Assembly (NCBI RefSeq): GCF_018131015.1
Contig: NZ_JAFCJJ010000005.1
Coordinates: 62,001-126,000 of the forward strand
Origin: Bradyrhizobium diazoefficiens
GTDB taxonomy: Bacteria > Pseudomonadota > Alphaproteobacteria > Rhizobiales > Xanthobacteraceae
Length of the DNA stretch: 64,000 bases
Direction: 5' to 3'
The position numbers were made by a program, and so were the translations under genes. This document shows positions 38,778 through 46,454 of the stretch, in pieces (position 1 is the stretch's first letter; the number at the start of each line of letters is the position of its first letter). The notes under the pieces are model-generated. The model saw only the letters and a program-made list of their open reading frames with translations. It did no database searches and was not told the DNA's origin.

Positions 38778-38914
38778 CGTGCCCCGGACGCAGCGCAGCG
38801 TGAAACGGTGCGCTGCTGATCCGGGGCCCAGTTGTCACGTCATGTGCTTCGCAAGCTTCTGGGTCCCGGCTCTGCGGCGCATCACTTCGTGCTGCGCCGC
38901 GTCCGGGACACGAG
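38778..38914. repeat. Palindromic intergenic repeat, CCCCGGACGC family
   Basis: Outer arms CGTGCCCCGGACGCAGCGCA and the inverted TGCGCCGCGTCCGGGACACG, with inner pairing of GCGCTGCTGATCCGGGGCCC and TGGGTCCCGGC. It fills the gap between the dehydratase and the aldolase genes. From memory this is a common repeat style in bradyrhizobia. Confidence 0.75.
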
Positions 38915-38917
38915 ACC

Positions 38918-39733
38918 TTACGCCTTGCCGCCCGATTCCTTGCGTGTCGCGTTGACCTGCATCTTGGCGTAGGTCGTCATCAACCCGACCTCGTTCGACA
39001 GCGTCACGAGCTTGAAGCCCATGTTGATGGCGCGCGCCGCACCTTCGGCGCCGCTGCAATGGATGCCGGGGTTGAGGCCGCGCTTGCCGCATTCCTTGAT
39101 GATCTTCTCGTAGATCGCGAGGATCTCGGGCTCGCTGCGGTCGAGCTTGGGCTCGAGGCCGTAGGAGAAGCCGAGGTCGGACGGGCCGATATAGACGCCG
39201 TCGATGCCCTCGACGTCGAGGATGGCTTCCATGTTCTCGACCGCGGTCCTGGTCTCCATCATCGGCAGCAGGATGGTGTCGGCATTCGCGGTCTTCTGGT
39301 AGGAGCCCGCGGTGCCGTACATGCCGGCGCGGATCGGGCCGTTGGAGCGGACGCCCTGCGGCGGATATTTGGAATAGGAGACGAGGTTCTTCGCTTCCTG
39401 CGGCGTGTTGACCATCGGGCAGATCACGCCATAGGCGCCGCCGTCGAGCACCTTGCCGATGATGCCGGGCTCGTTCCAGGGCACGCGGACCATCGGGGTC
39501 ACCGGATGCTTGTCCATGGCCTGGAAGCACTGCACCATCGACAGATAGTCCTGCACGCCATGCTGCATGTCGACGGTGACGCTGTCGAAGCCGCATTGCG
39601 CGATCATCTCGGCCGAGAAGCCGGAGGGAATCGCGAGCCACGCGTTGACCACGGCCTTGCCCGACTTCCAGATTTCCTTGACCTTGTTCGCCACGTTGCC
39701 TTCCTTCTTTGTTGTTTGAGCCTTCGTCACCAC
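38918..39733 (-). CDS. HpcH/HpaI-family aldolase
   Basis: A 271-residue class II (metal-dependent) pyruvate aldolase of the HpaI/GarL fold. Motifs include GFDSVTVDMQHG, with the catalytic histidine in the DxxH position, VRVPWNEPGIIGKVLDGGAY, YPPQGVRSNGP, LLPMMETRTAVENM and DVEGIDGVYIGPSDLGFSYG. It would cleave either 2,4-dihydroxyhept-2-enedioate (HpaI role in the homoprotocatechuate route) or 5-keto-4-deoxyglucarate (GarL role). The dehydratase next door argues for the second, the hpa genes 2-8 kb away for the first. A GTG start at VANKVKEIW is an alternative. Confidence 0.88.
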   Translation of the reverse strand: MVTKAQTTKKEGNVANKVKEIWKSGKAVVNAWLAIPSGFSAEMIAQCGFDSVTVDMQHGVQDYLSMVQCFQAMDKHPVTPMVRVPWNEPGIIGKVLDGGAYGVICPMVNTPQEAKNLVSYSKYPPQGVRSNGPIRAGMYGTAGSYQKTANADTILLPMMETRTAVENMEAILDVEGIDGVYIGPSDLGFSYGLEPKLDRSEPEILAIYEKIIKECGKRGLNPGIHCSGAEGAARAINMGFKLVTLSNEVGLMTTYAKMQVNATRKESGGKA

Positions 39734-39809
39734 GCCGGGCGTTGCGACCGCACCACCTCGCTGTTACCGCGAACCGGGTCGCCGCGCTACGCTCGCAATG
39801 ACGCAAGAC

Positions 39810-40895
39810 CTATGCGGTCGCGCTCTGGATGCTGACTTCGCTGACGCCGACCTCGCGGGCGGTGTTCACTATCGCCGCCCAGGTGTCATCCGGCAAGGGG
39901 ATGCCGTTTCGGGTCCGCTCAGCGCGGGTTTTCCGCTCGGGATCGCCTGGAATCAGCACCCGATCGACCCCGGCCACCGGCTTGGTGGCGCGGATGAAAT
40001 CGACATAGCGCGACACCTCTGCATCGAAGACATGGGAGGTATCGACAACCTTCGGATCGACATAGAACGCCAGCATGCCGTTGGCGAAGCGCCGGCCGCC
40101 GGATGTGGCCCCGGTTCCGGTCAGGGCGCCGCCCAGCAGCTCGCACATGAAGGCGAGGCCCGATCCCTTGTGCTCGCCGAAGGCGCGGATCGCGCCGGTG
40201 CCCTTGGTGTGGTCGCGCGGGCCCTCCGGCGCGTAGGGACCGTAGAGCACGGCCGGGTCCTCGCTCAAGGTCCCGTCGGCATCGACCAGCGCGCCCTTCG
40301 GCAGCTTCTTGCCGCCGCGGCTGGCGACCAGCACCTTGCCTTCGGCCACGACCGAGGTCGCAAAGTCCAGCACGATCGGGTCCTGCCCCTCGCGCGGGAT
40401 GCCGACGCAATAGGGCGCGGTGGAGAGCCGCTTCTCGACGCCGCCGAACGGCGCCACCAGCAGCGAGCCCGCCGCATTGACGAAATGCACCGAGACCAGC
40501 CCTTCGGCGGCGGCCATCTCGGCCCAGTCGCCGACGCGGCCGATATGCCCGGCATTGCGCAGCGCCACCGCGGCGAGGCCCACCGTCCTGCACTTCTCGA
40601 TGCCGATCCTCACCGCCTGCGGCGTCACGGTCTGGCCATAGCCGAACCTGCCGTCGACCACTGCGAGCGAAGGCGTGTCGAGCACAATTTCGGCGTTCTG
40701 GTTCGGCACGACCGAGCCCGTCTTCTGCCAGCGGATATAGACGGGCACGCGGATCACGCCGTGGCTGTCATGGCCGGTGAGATTTGCCGTGGTCAGATAG
40801 GTGGCGATGCGCCTGGCTTCCTCGGGCGACGATTGCGCGTGCGCAAACACTTCGGTGACGAAGTCGATCAGCCTCTGGACCTGAATGGTGACCAT
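39810..40895 (-). CDS. Ldh-family NAD(P)-dependent oxidoreductase (malate/L-sulfolactate dehydrogenase type)
   Basis: A 361-residue protein of the Ldh2/MdhG/YlbC type, a non-Rossmann NAD(P)-dependent 2-hydroxyacid dehydrogenase family. Conserved segments are GHDSHGVIRVPVYI (catalytic histidine), VDGRFGYGQTV, VALRNAGHIGRVGDWAEMAA, PYCVGIP, VLDFATSVVAEGKVLVA, and GEHKGSGLAFMCELLGGALT. Members reduce or oxidise malate, lactate, ureidoglycolate or related hydroxyacids; here a hydroxyacid from sugar-acid or aromatic breakdown is plausible. Heads the minus-strand group with the aldolase and dehydratase. Confidence 0.9.
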   Translation of the reverse strand: MVTIQVQRLIDFVTEVFAHAQSSPEEARRIATYLTTANLTGHDSHGVIRVPVYIRWQKTGSVVPNQNAEIVLDTPSLAVVDGRFGYGQTVTPQAVRIGIEKCRTVGLAAVALRNAGHIGRVGDWAEMAAAEGLVSVHFVNAAGSLLVAPFGGVEKRLSTAPYCVGIPREGQDPIVLDFATSVVAEGKVLVASRGGKKLPKGALVDADGTLSEDPAVLYGPYAPEGPRDHTKGTGAIRAFGEHKGSGLAFMCELLGGALTGTGATSGGRRFANGMLAFYVDPKVVDTSHVFDAEVSRYVDFIRATKPVAGVDRVLIPGDPERKTRAERTRNGIPLPDDTWAAIVNTAREVGVSEVSIQSATA

Positions 40896-41051
40896 GACGG
40901 TCTGTTTGCCTCTCGTTCAAAGCGGAGGCGCGCCCGATGTGGCGTCATCCGTCCCGGCGCCGATTTTCAAGCGATCGGCTTAGGGGGCAGTTTGAGCGAA
41001 AACGCGCGCGAATGTCCATGGCCGCTGCCGCGCGGTTGCGCATATCTGCCT

Positions 41052-41570
41052 TCACTCCTCGGCTGTTGCCTCGTCGCCGGCGTCAAGCGCCGAAAGACTC
41101 CGTTCGAGCTCGCCGAGCATCTCCTGCAACTCGGCGAGCTTGCGTGCGCCAAAGCGCCGCGTGATCTCCGCGTAGATCGCCTCCGAGGTCGGCGCTACCG
41201 AGGCCATCAGCTTCACGCCCTCCTTCGAGATCGAGACCATGCTGCGGCGCAGGTCGGCCTTGGCGGTCTCGCGCCCGATCAGGCTGCGCGCCTCCAGATC
41301 GCGCAGGATGCGCGACAGGCTCGGCCCGAGCAGGAACGCGGTGCGGGCGAGTTCCGTCACCTCCACGGCCTCGACGGAGGCGAGCGCGCGGAGGATGCGC
41401 CATTGCTGCTCGGTCAAGCCATGCTCGCGCAGCGAGGGGCGAAACTGCCGCATCACCGCCTCGCGCGCCCGCAGCAGCGACATCGGCAGCGAGCGCGAGA
41501 AGTCGCGCATCGGCACCTGCCGCGCGGCCGGCGCGCTCGGGCTCACGGCCTCAGCCGGTCTCTTTGCCAT
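41052..41570 (-). CDS. hpaR: HpaR-type MarR transcriptional regulator
   Basis: A 172-residue winged-helix MarR regulator. The core reads RDFSRSLPMSLLRAREAVMR, LREHGLTEQQWRILRAL, TELARTAFLLGPSLSRILRD and a wing region with DLRRSMVSISKEG, the wording typical of HpaR, repressor of homoprotocatechuate degradation operons, released by pathway aromatics. It is transcribed away from hpaH across a 111-bp region that contains a perfect 12-bp palindrome. Its position next to hpaHFEDG strongly supports the name. Confidence 0.92.
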   Translation of the reverse strand: MAKRPAEAVSPSAPAARQVPMRDFSRSLPMSLLRAREAVMRQFRPSLREHGLTEQQWRILRALASVEAVEVTELARTAFLLGPSLSRILRDLEARSLIGRETAKADLRRSMVSISKEGVKLMASVAPTSEAIYAEITRRFGARKLAELQEMLGELERSLSALDAGDEATAEE

Positions 41571-41618
41571 GACGTTCCGTCCTCACGTCCGTTTGCACCG
41601 CAACACGCGGAATTGGGT

Positions 41619-41647
41619 TTGACGAATTCACTTAACATGTTAATTAT
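41619..41647 (+). promoter_or_regulatory. Candidate hpaH promoter
   Basis: TTGACG (41619-41624) and TAATTA (41641-41646) with a 16-base spacer, about 35 bases ahead of the hpaH start codon. The -10 element overlaps the palindrome described separately. Assigned by eye from sigma-70-like consensus. Confidence 0.45.
41632..41643. promoter_or_regulatory. Probable HpaR operator
   Basis: TTAACATGTTAA, a perfect 12-bp palindrome in the hpaR-hpaH divergent region, overlapping the candidate -10 element of hpaH. AT-rich symmetry of this size is typical of MarR-family operators and stands out in this GC-rich sequence. Assignment to HpaR is by position. Confidence 0.65.
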
Positions 41648-41681
41648 CTCGCCGCAGTAGATTTTTTCGCAGAGATCCGTC

Positions 41682-42488
41682 ATGGCGCTCTCCTCCGACG
41701 ATATCGCGAGCTGTGCAAACCGTCTGCACGGTGCGGAAAAGGCGCGCACGCAGATCCGGCAGCTCTCGCAGGAGTTTCCCGACATCAGCATCGCCGACGC
41801 CTACGCCATCCAGAAGGCGTGGATCGACGTCAAGATCGCCGAGGGACGCCGCGTCAAGGGTCACAAGATCGGCCTCACCTCCAGGGCGATGCAAAGTGCG
41901 CTCAACATCGACGAGCCGGATTCCGGCGTGCTGCTCGACGACATGTTCTTTGCCGATGGCGGGATTATTCCGACCGAGCGCTTCATCGCCACGCGCGTCG
42001 AGGCCGAGCTCGCCTTCGTCATGAGCAAGCGGCTCGAAGGCCCCGACTGCGCGATGTTCGACGTGCTCAACGCCACCGATTTCGTCGTGCCGGCGCTGGA
42101 GATCCTCGACACCCGCATCGAGCGGGTCGATCCCAGCACCAAGGCCACGCGAAAAATTGTCGACACCATCGCCGACAATGCCGCGAACGCCGGCATCGTG
42201 CTTGGCGGACGGCCGATCCGCCCGCTCGAGGCGGACTTGCGCTGGATCGGCGCGCTCGTCTTCAAGAACGGCCAGCTCGAGGAGACCGGCCTTGCCGCCG
42301 GCGTGCTCAATCATCCCGCGACCGCGGTCGCCTGGCTTGCCAACAAGATCGCGCCGCTCGGCCTTGCGCTGGAGCCCGGCCAGGTCGTGCTCGCCGGCTC
42401 CTTCATCCGCCCGATCGAGACCCGCAAGGGCGACACAATTCAGGCCGATTATGGCGCCTATGGCTCGGTGAGCTGCTACTTCGCCTGA
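41682..42488 (+). CDS. hpaH: 2-oxo-hept-4-ene-1,7-dioate hydratase HpaH
   Basis: A 268-residue hydratase that adds water to 2-oxohept-4-ene-1,7-dioate in the homoprotocatechuate meta-cleavage pathway. Signatures are GRRVKGHKIGLTSRAMQSAL, EPDSGVLLDDMFF, RVEAELAFVM, APLGLALEPGQVVLAGSFIR and FRP-like ending GDTIQADYGAYGSVSCYF, shared with the MhpD/HpaH group of the FAH superfamily. First gene of the plus-strand hpaHFEDG operon, divergent from hpaR. The gene order makes HpaH more likely than 2-oxopentenoate hydratase. Confidence 0.93.
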   Translation: MALSSDDIASCANRLHGAEKARTQIRQLSQEFPDISIADAYAIQKAWIDVKIAEGRRVKGHKIGLTSRAMQSALNIDEPDSGVLLDDMFFADGGIIPTERFIATRVEAELAFVMSKRLEGPDCAMFDVLNATDFVVPALEILDTRIERVDPSTKATRKIVDTIADNAANAGIVLGGRPIRPLEADLRWIGALVFKNGQLEETGLAAGVLNHPATAVAWLANKIAPLGLALEPGQVVLAGSFIRPIETRKGDTIQADYGAYGSVSCYFA

Positions 42489-42514
42489 CAGAGAACACAG
42501 GGAGTGAAACCGCC

Positions 42515-42913
42515 ATGCCGCATTTCACCATCGAATATTCGGCCAATCTCGATGCCCGCCTCGACATCGCGGCGGTGTGCGAGGTCGTGCGCAAGGCGGC
42601 GGTGGAGACCGGCATCTTCCCGCTTGGCGGCATCCGCGTCCGCGCCATCAGGTGCGAGCATTATGCGATCGCGGACGCCCGGCAGGATTACGGCTTTCTC
42701 GACGTGGTGCTGCGCATCGGCGAGGGCCGCGATTTGCCGACGCGAAAGAAGGCCGGCGAGCACGTGTTCGGGGCGCTCTCCCGGCATCTCGATCCCGTTT
42801 TCGCCGCCAGCAAATTCGCCCTGTCGTTCGACATGCAGATCAACGACAAGGACACGAGCTGGAAGCGCAACAACCTCCATGACGCGCTGAAGGCGGAGGC
42901 CGCTCATGGATAA
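42515..42913 (+). CDS. hpaF: 5-carboxymethyl-2-hydroxymuconate isomerase HpaF
   Basis: A 132-residue tautomerase-superfamily enzyme that isomerises 5-carboxymethyl-2-hydroxymuconate. The initiator is followed by Pro (MPHFTIEYSANL), the catalytic base of this family once Met is removed. Other conserved parts: GIFPLGGIRVRAIRCEHYAI and DYGFLDVVLRIGEGRD. The start at 42515 is fixed by that proline; the frame is open upstream. It ends 8 bases inside the hpaE gene, consistent with coupled translation. Confidence 0.95.
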   Translation: MPHFTIEYSANLDARLDIAAVCEVVRKAAVETGIFPLGGIRVRAIRCEHYAIADARQDYGFLDVVLRIGEGRDLPTRKKAGEHVFGALSRHLDPVFAASKFALSFDMQINDKDTSWKRNNLHDALKAEAAHG

Positions 42914-44444
42914 GCCCACGCCGAAGGCCGATGTGTTCCAGGCCAACCGCGACCGCGCTGCCCCGCTGCTGAAGACGCTGCGCGCCGACGGCATCGGCCA
43001 CATGATCGACGGCAAGGTCGTCCCCTCGATCTCCGGCGAGACGTTCGAGACGAAGTCGCCGGTCGATGGTGCGGCGTTGGCGACGGTTGCCCGCGGCAAT
43101 GCCGAGGACATCGACGCAGCAGCGACCGCCGCCGCGCTCGCCTTCAAGTCCTGGCGCGACATGGGGCCCGCGATGCGGCGCAAGCTGCTGCACCGCGTCG
43201 CCGATGCGATCGAGGCCAACGCCGACGACATTGCGGTGCTCGAATGCATCGACACCGGCCAAGCCTATCGCTTCATGGCCAAGGCCGCGATCCGCGCCGC
43301 CGAGAATTTCCGCTTCTTCGCCGACAAATGCGCCGAGGCGCGCGACGGCCTCAACACGCCGAGTGACGAGCACTGGAACATCTCGACCCGCGTGCCGATC
43401 GGCCCCGTCGGCGTGATCACGCCGTGGAACACGCCGTTCATGCTCTCGACCTGGAAGATCGCCCCGGCCCTCGCGGCCGGCTGCACGGTCGTGCACAAGC
43501 CGGCCGAATGGTCGCCGGTGACGGCGAGCATTCTGGCACGACTGGTCAAGGAAGCCGGCGTGCCCGACGGCGTGCTCAACACCGTGCACGGTTTTGGCGA
43601 AGAGGCCGGCAAGGCGCTGACCGAGCATCCCGCCATCAGGGCGATCGGCTTCGTCGGCGAGAGCGCGACGGGCTCGGCCATCATGGTCCAGGGCGCACCG
43701 ACCCTGAAACGCGTGCATTTCGAGCTCGGCGGCAAGAACCCGGTGATCGTGTTCGACGATTCCGATCTCGACCGCGCGCTCGATGCCGTCGTGTTCATGA
43801 TCTACTCGCTCAACGGCGAGCGCTGCACCTCGTCCAGCCGCCTGCTGATCCAGGCAAGCATCGCGGAAGAGTTCGTCGAGAGGCTGACCGCCCGCGTCAA
43901 GGCGCTGAAGGTCGGCCATCCCCTCGATCCCGCAACCGAGATCGGCCCGCTGATCCACGAGCGGCATCTGGCAAAGGTCTGCTCCTATTTCGACGTGGCG
44001 CGCAAGGACGGTGCGACGATCGCCGTCGGCGGCAAGGCCTATGACGGTCCCGGCGGCGGACACTACGTCGAGCCGACGCTGGTGACCGGCGCGAACGGCA
44101 GGATGCGGGTGGCGCAGGAGGAGGTCTTCGGCCCGTTCCTCACCGTGCTGTCCTTCGAGGACGAAGCGGACGCCGTCGAGATCGCCAACGACATCCGCTA
44201 TGGCCTCACCGGCTATGTCTGGACCAACGACATGGGCCGCGCCTTGCGCGTCGCCGACGCGCTGGAAGCCGGCATGATCTGGTTGAACTCGGAAAACGTC
44301 CGCCATCTGCCGACGCCGTTCGGCGGCATGAAGGCAAGCGGCATCGGCCGCGACGGCGGCGACTATTCGTTCGACTTCTACATGGAAACCAAGCATGTCT
44401 CGCTGGCGCGGGGCACGCACAAGATCCAGAAGCTGGGGATTTAG
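42906..44444 (+). CDS. hpaE: 5-carboxymethyl-2-hydroxymuconate semialdehyde dehydrogenase HpaE
   Basis: A 512-residue NAD-dependent aldehyde dehydrogenase. Family landmarks: GVITPWNTPFMLSTWKIAPA, the NAD-site HKPAEWSP, catalytic Glu in HFELGGKNPVIVF, catalytic Cys in SLNGERCTSSSRLL and the late EEVFGPFLTVL. It oxidises the semialdehyde made by HpaD to 5-carboxymethyl-2-hydroxymuconate. It overlaps hpaF by 8 bases. Slightly longer at the N-terminus than the enterobacterial enzyme. A palindromic repeat separates it from hpaD. Confidence 0.94.
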   Translation: MDKPTPKADVFQANRDRAAPLLKTLRADGIGHMIDGKVVPSISGETFETKSPVDGAALATVARGNAEDIDAAATAAALAFKSWRDMGPAMRRKLLHRVADAIEANADDIAVLECIDTGQAYRFMAKAAIRAAENFRFFADKCAEARDGLNTPSDEHWNISTRVPIGPVGVITPWNTPFMLSTWKIAPALAAGCTVVHKPAEWSPVTASILARLVKEAGVPDGVLNTVHGFGEEAGKALTEHPAIRAIGFVGESATGSAIMVQGAPTLKRVHFELGGKNPVIVFDDSDLDRALDAVVFMIYSLNGERCTSSSRLLIQASIAEEFVERLTARVKALKVGHPLDPATEIGPLIHERHLAKVCSYFDVARKDGATIAVGGKAYDGPGGGHYVEPTLVTGANGRMRVAQEEVFGPFLTVLSFEDEADAVEIANDIRYGLTGYVWTNDMGRALRVADALEAGMIWLNSENVRHLPTPFGGMKASGIGRDGGDYSFDFYMETKHVSLARGTHKIQKLGI

Positions 44445-44450
44445 GAAGCG

Positions 44451-44553
44451 GTCATTCCGGGGCGTGCGAAGCACGAGCCCGGAATCCATTCCTCCACCAA
44501 CTCTGCTGCGCAATGGATTCGGGGTTCGGCTCTGCGAGCCGCCCCGGAATGAC
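44451..44553. repeat. Palindromic intergenic repeat within the hpa operon, GTCATTCCGGGGC family
   Basis: GTCATTCCGGGGC at the left end is inverted as GCCCCGGAATGAC at the right end, with internal GAATCCATT and AATGGATTC pairing. It lies in the 129 bases between hpaE and hpaD and could fold into a long stem in the operon mRNA, giving processing or attenuation between the two genes. Confidence 0.85.
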
Positions 44554-44573
44554 AGGGACCGAGGGGAAACGCC

Positions 44574-45557
44574 ATGCCCGTACCGCAACATATCTTCGAG
44601 CCGCCATTCAACATCATCCGCTGCAGCCACGTCGTGCTCGACGTGACCGATTTGAAGCTCAGCCGCGAGTTCTACGAGACCACCGTCGGCCTGCATGTCG
44701 AGGACGCCGATGACAACATCGTCTACCTGCGCGCCGCGGAGGAGCATCAGCATCACTCGCTGGTGCTGCGGAAGGCGCCCGCGCCCGCCTGCGCGCGGCT
44801 CGGCTTCAAGGTCGGCAATGACAAGGACCTGGACAAGGCGGCCGCGTTCCTCTCCGAGAACGGCCTCGCCTACGCCTTCGCCGACCAGCCGTTCCAGGGC
44901 CGCACCCTGCAATTCACCGATCCCTTCGGCTTCCAGATCGAGCTCTACGCGGCGATGGACCGCCGGCCGCATCTGCTGCGGCGCTTCGACCTCTACAAGG
45001 GCTGCCACCCGCAGCGCCTCGATCATTTCAACGTCTTCGCCGCCGAGGTGCAGGACACCGTCGAGTTCTACGCGCGGCTCGGCTTCCGCCTCACCGAATA
45101 TGCCGAGGAGGACGGGCCGAACGGGCGCATCGCCGCCGCCTGGATGCATCGCAAGGGCAACGTCCACGATTTCGCCATCACCAACGGCAAGGGCCCGCGG
45201 CTGCATCATTTCGCCTACTGGACGCCGACGGCGATGAACATCATCCATCTCTGCGACGTGATGGCCTCCTCGGGCTTCGTGAAGAATATCGAGCGCGGCC
45301 CCGGGCGCCACGGCATCTCGAACGCGTTCTTCCTCTATGTCAGGGATCCCGACGGGCATCGGCTGGAGCTCTACACCAGCGACTATTTCACCGGCGATCA
45401 CGACCACGAGCCCCTGCGCTGGTCGCTGCGCGATCCGCGCCGGCAGACGCTGTGGGGCGCGCCGGCCCCGCGCTCCTGGTTCGAGCAGGGCACGCCCTTC
45501 ACTGGCCAGGCCGTGCGCGAGCCGAAATTCGTGGCCGACGTACTGGTGGCGGACTGA
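44574..45557 (+). CDS. hpaD: 3,4-dihydroxyphenylacetate 2,3-dioxygenase HpaD (VOC type)
   Basis: A 327-residue type I extradiol dioxygenase with two vicinal-oxygen-chelate modules. It cleaves homoprotocatechuate between C2 and C3. The C-terminal module has the metal ligands in the expected order: QRLDHFNVF, RLHHFAYW and GHRLELYTSDY. The N-terminal module (IIRCSHVVLDVTDLKLSREF) is the degenerate non-metal half, as in the Brevibacterium/Arthrobacter-type enzymes, and differs from the unrelated LigB-type HpaD of enterobacteria. Its stop is followed after two bases by the hpaG start. Confidence 0.94.
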   Translation: MPVPQHIFEPPFNIIRCSHVVLDVTDLKLSREFYETTVGLHVEDADDNIVYLRAAEEHQHHSLVLRKAPAPACARLGFKVGNDKDLDKAAAFLSENGLAYAFADQPFQGRTLQFTDPFGFQIELYAAMDRRPHLLRRFDLYKGCHPQRLDHFNVFAAEVQDTVEFYARLGFRLTEYAEEDGPNGRIAAAWMHRKGNVHDFAITNGKGPRLHHFAYWTPTAMNIIHLCDVMASSGFVKNIERGPGRHGISNAFFLYVRDPDGHRLELYTSDYFTGDHDHEPLRWSLRDPRRQTLWGAPAPRSWFEQGTPFTGQAVREPKFVADVLVAD

Positions 45558-45559
45558 CC

Positions 45560-46429
45560 ATGAACTTCCCTCGCCTCGCCACCTATTCCGTCAAGGGTGC
45601 AACCCGCTATGGCGCCATCGTCGAGGGCGGCGCCGTCGATCTCTCGCCGCGCCATGCCAGGGACTATCCGACGCTGCGCGAAGTGATCGCGGCCGGCAAG
45701 CTCGCGGGCCTCGCGCAGGAAGCGGCCGGTCGCGCACCGGATCACGCGCTCGCCGACATCACCTGGCTGCCGCCGGTGCCCGCACCGGAAAAGATCATCT
45801 GCATCGGCGTCAACTATCCGGACCGCAACGCCGAATACCGTGACGGCCAGGCCTTGCCGAAATACCCGAGCATGTTCATGCGTTCGCCCCGTTCCTTCGT
45901 CGGTCACGAGACGCCGCTGGTGCGCCCGCGCGCGTCACACCAGCTCGACTACGAGGGCGAGATCGTGCTGGTGGTCGGCAAGGCCGGTCGGCACATTCCG
46001 GAAAGCACGGCGCTCGACCACATCGCAGCGCTGACGCTTTGCAACGAAGGCTCGGTGCGCGACTGGCTCCGCCACTCCAAGTTCAACGTCACCCAGGGCA
46101 AGAATTTCGATTCCAGCGGCAGCCTCGGGCCGTGGCTCGTACCCTACAGCGTTGAATCGCAGATCGCCGACATCCGCCTGGCCACGCGCGTCAATGGCGA
46201 ATTGCGGCAGCACGACTCGACCGGCCGGCTGATCTTCCCGTTCCGCCACCTGATCAATTATATTTCCACCTTCGCAACGCTGGTGCCAGGTGACATCATT
46301 GTCACGGGCACGCCGACCGGCGCCGGCGCGCGGTTCGACCCGCCGCGCTACCTGAAGCCCGGCGACGTCATCGAGGTCGAGGCCGAGGGAATCGGATGCT
46401 TGCGCAACGGCGTCGTCGACGAAGCCTGA
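45560..46429 (+). CDS. hpaG: Fumarylacetoacetate-hydrolase-family isomerase/decarboxylase (HpaG type)
   Basis: A 289-residue FAH-superfamily enzyme, expected to isomerise or decarboxylate the C8/C7 diacid intermediate. Conserved parts: IICIGVNYPDRNAEY, PSMFMRSPRSFVGHETPLVR, LDYEGEIVLVVGKAGRHI, FNVTQGKNFDSSGSLGPWLV and GDIIVTGTPTGAGA. Metal ligands fall in LDYEGEIV. In enterobacteria HpaG is a fused double protein; here a single unit is present, so it either does both steps or a second copy is elsewhere. Starts 2 bases after hpaD. Start at 45560 chosen for the family N-terminus. Confidence 0.87.
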   Translation: MNFPRLATYSVKGATRYGAIVEGGAVDLSPRHARDYPTLREVIAAGKLAGLAQEAAGRAPDHALADITWLPPVPAPEKIICIGVNYPDRNAEYRDGQALPKYPSMFMRSPRSFVGHETPLVRPRASHQLDYEGEIVLVVGKAGRHIPESTALDHIAALTLCNEGSVRDWLRHSKFNVTQGKNFDSSGSLGPWLVPYSVESQIADIRLATRVNGELRQHDSTGRLIFPFRHLINYISTFATLVPGDIIVTGTPTGAGARFDPPRYLKPGDVIEVEAEGIGCLRNGVVDEA

Positions 46430-46454
46430 CCAACAATCGAAATGGAATGATGCA

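Noticed and set aside
39734..39809. Possible fragment of a palindromic repeat between the aldolase and Ldh genes
   Set aside because: It ends in CTCGCAATGACG-like wording seen in such elements, but only one arm is visible, so it is not listed as a repeat.
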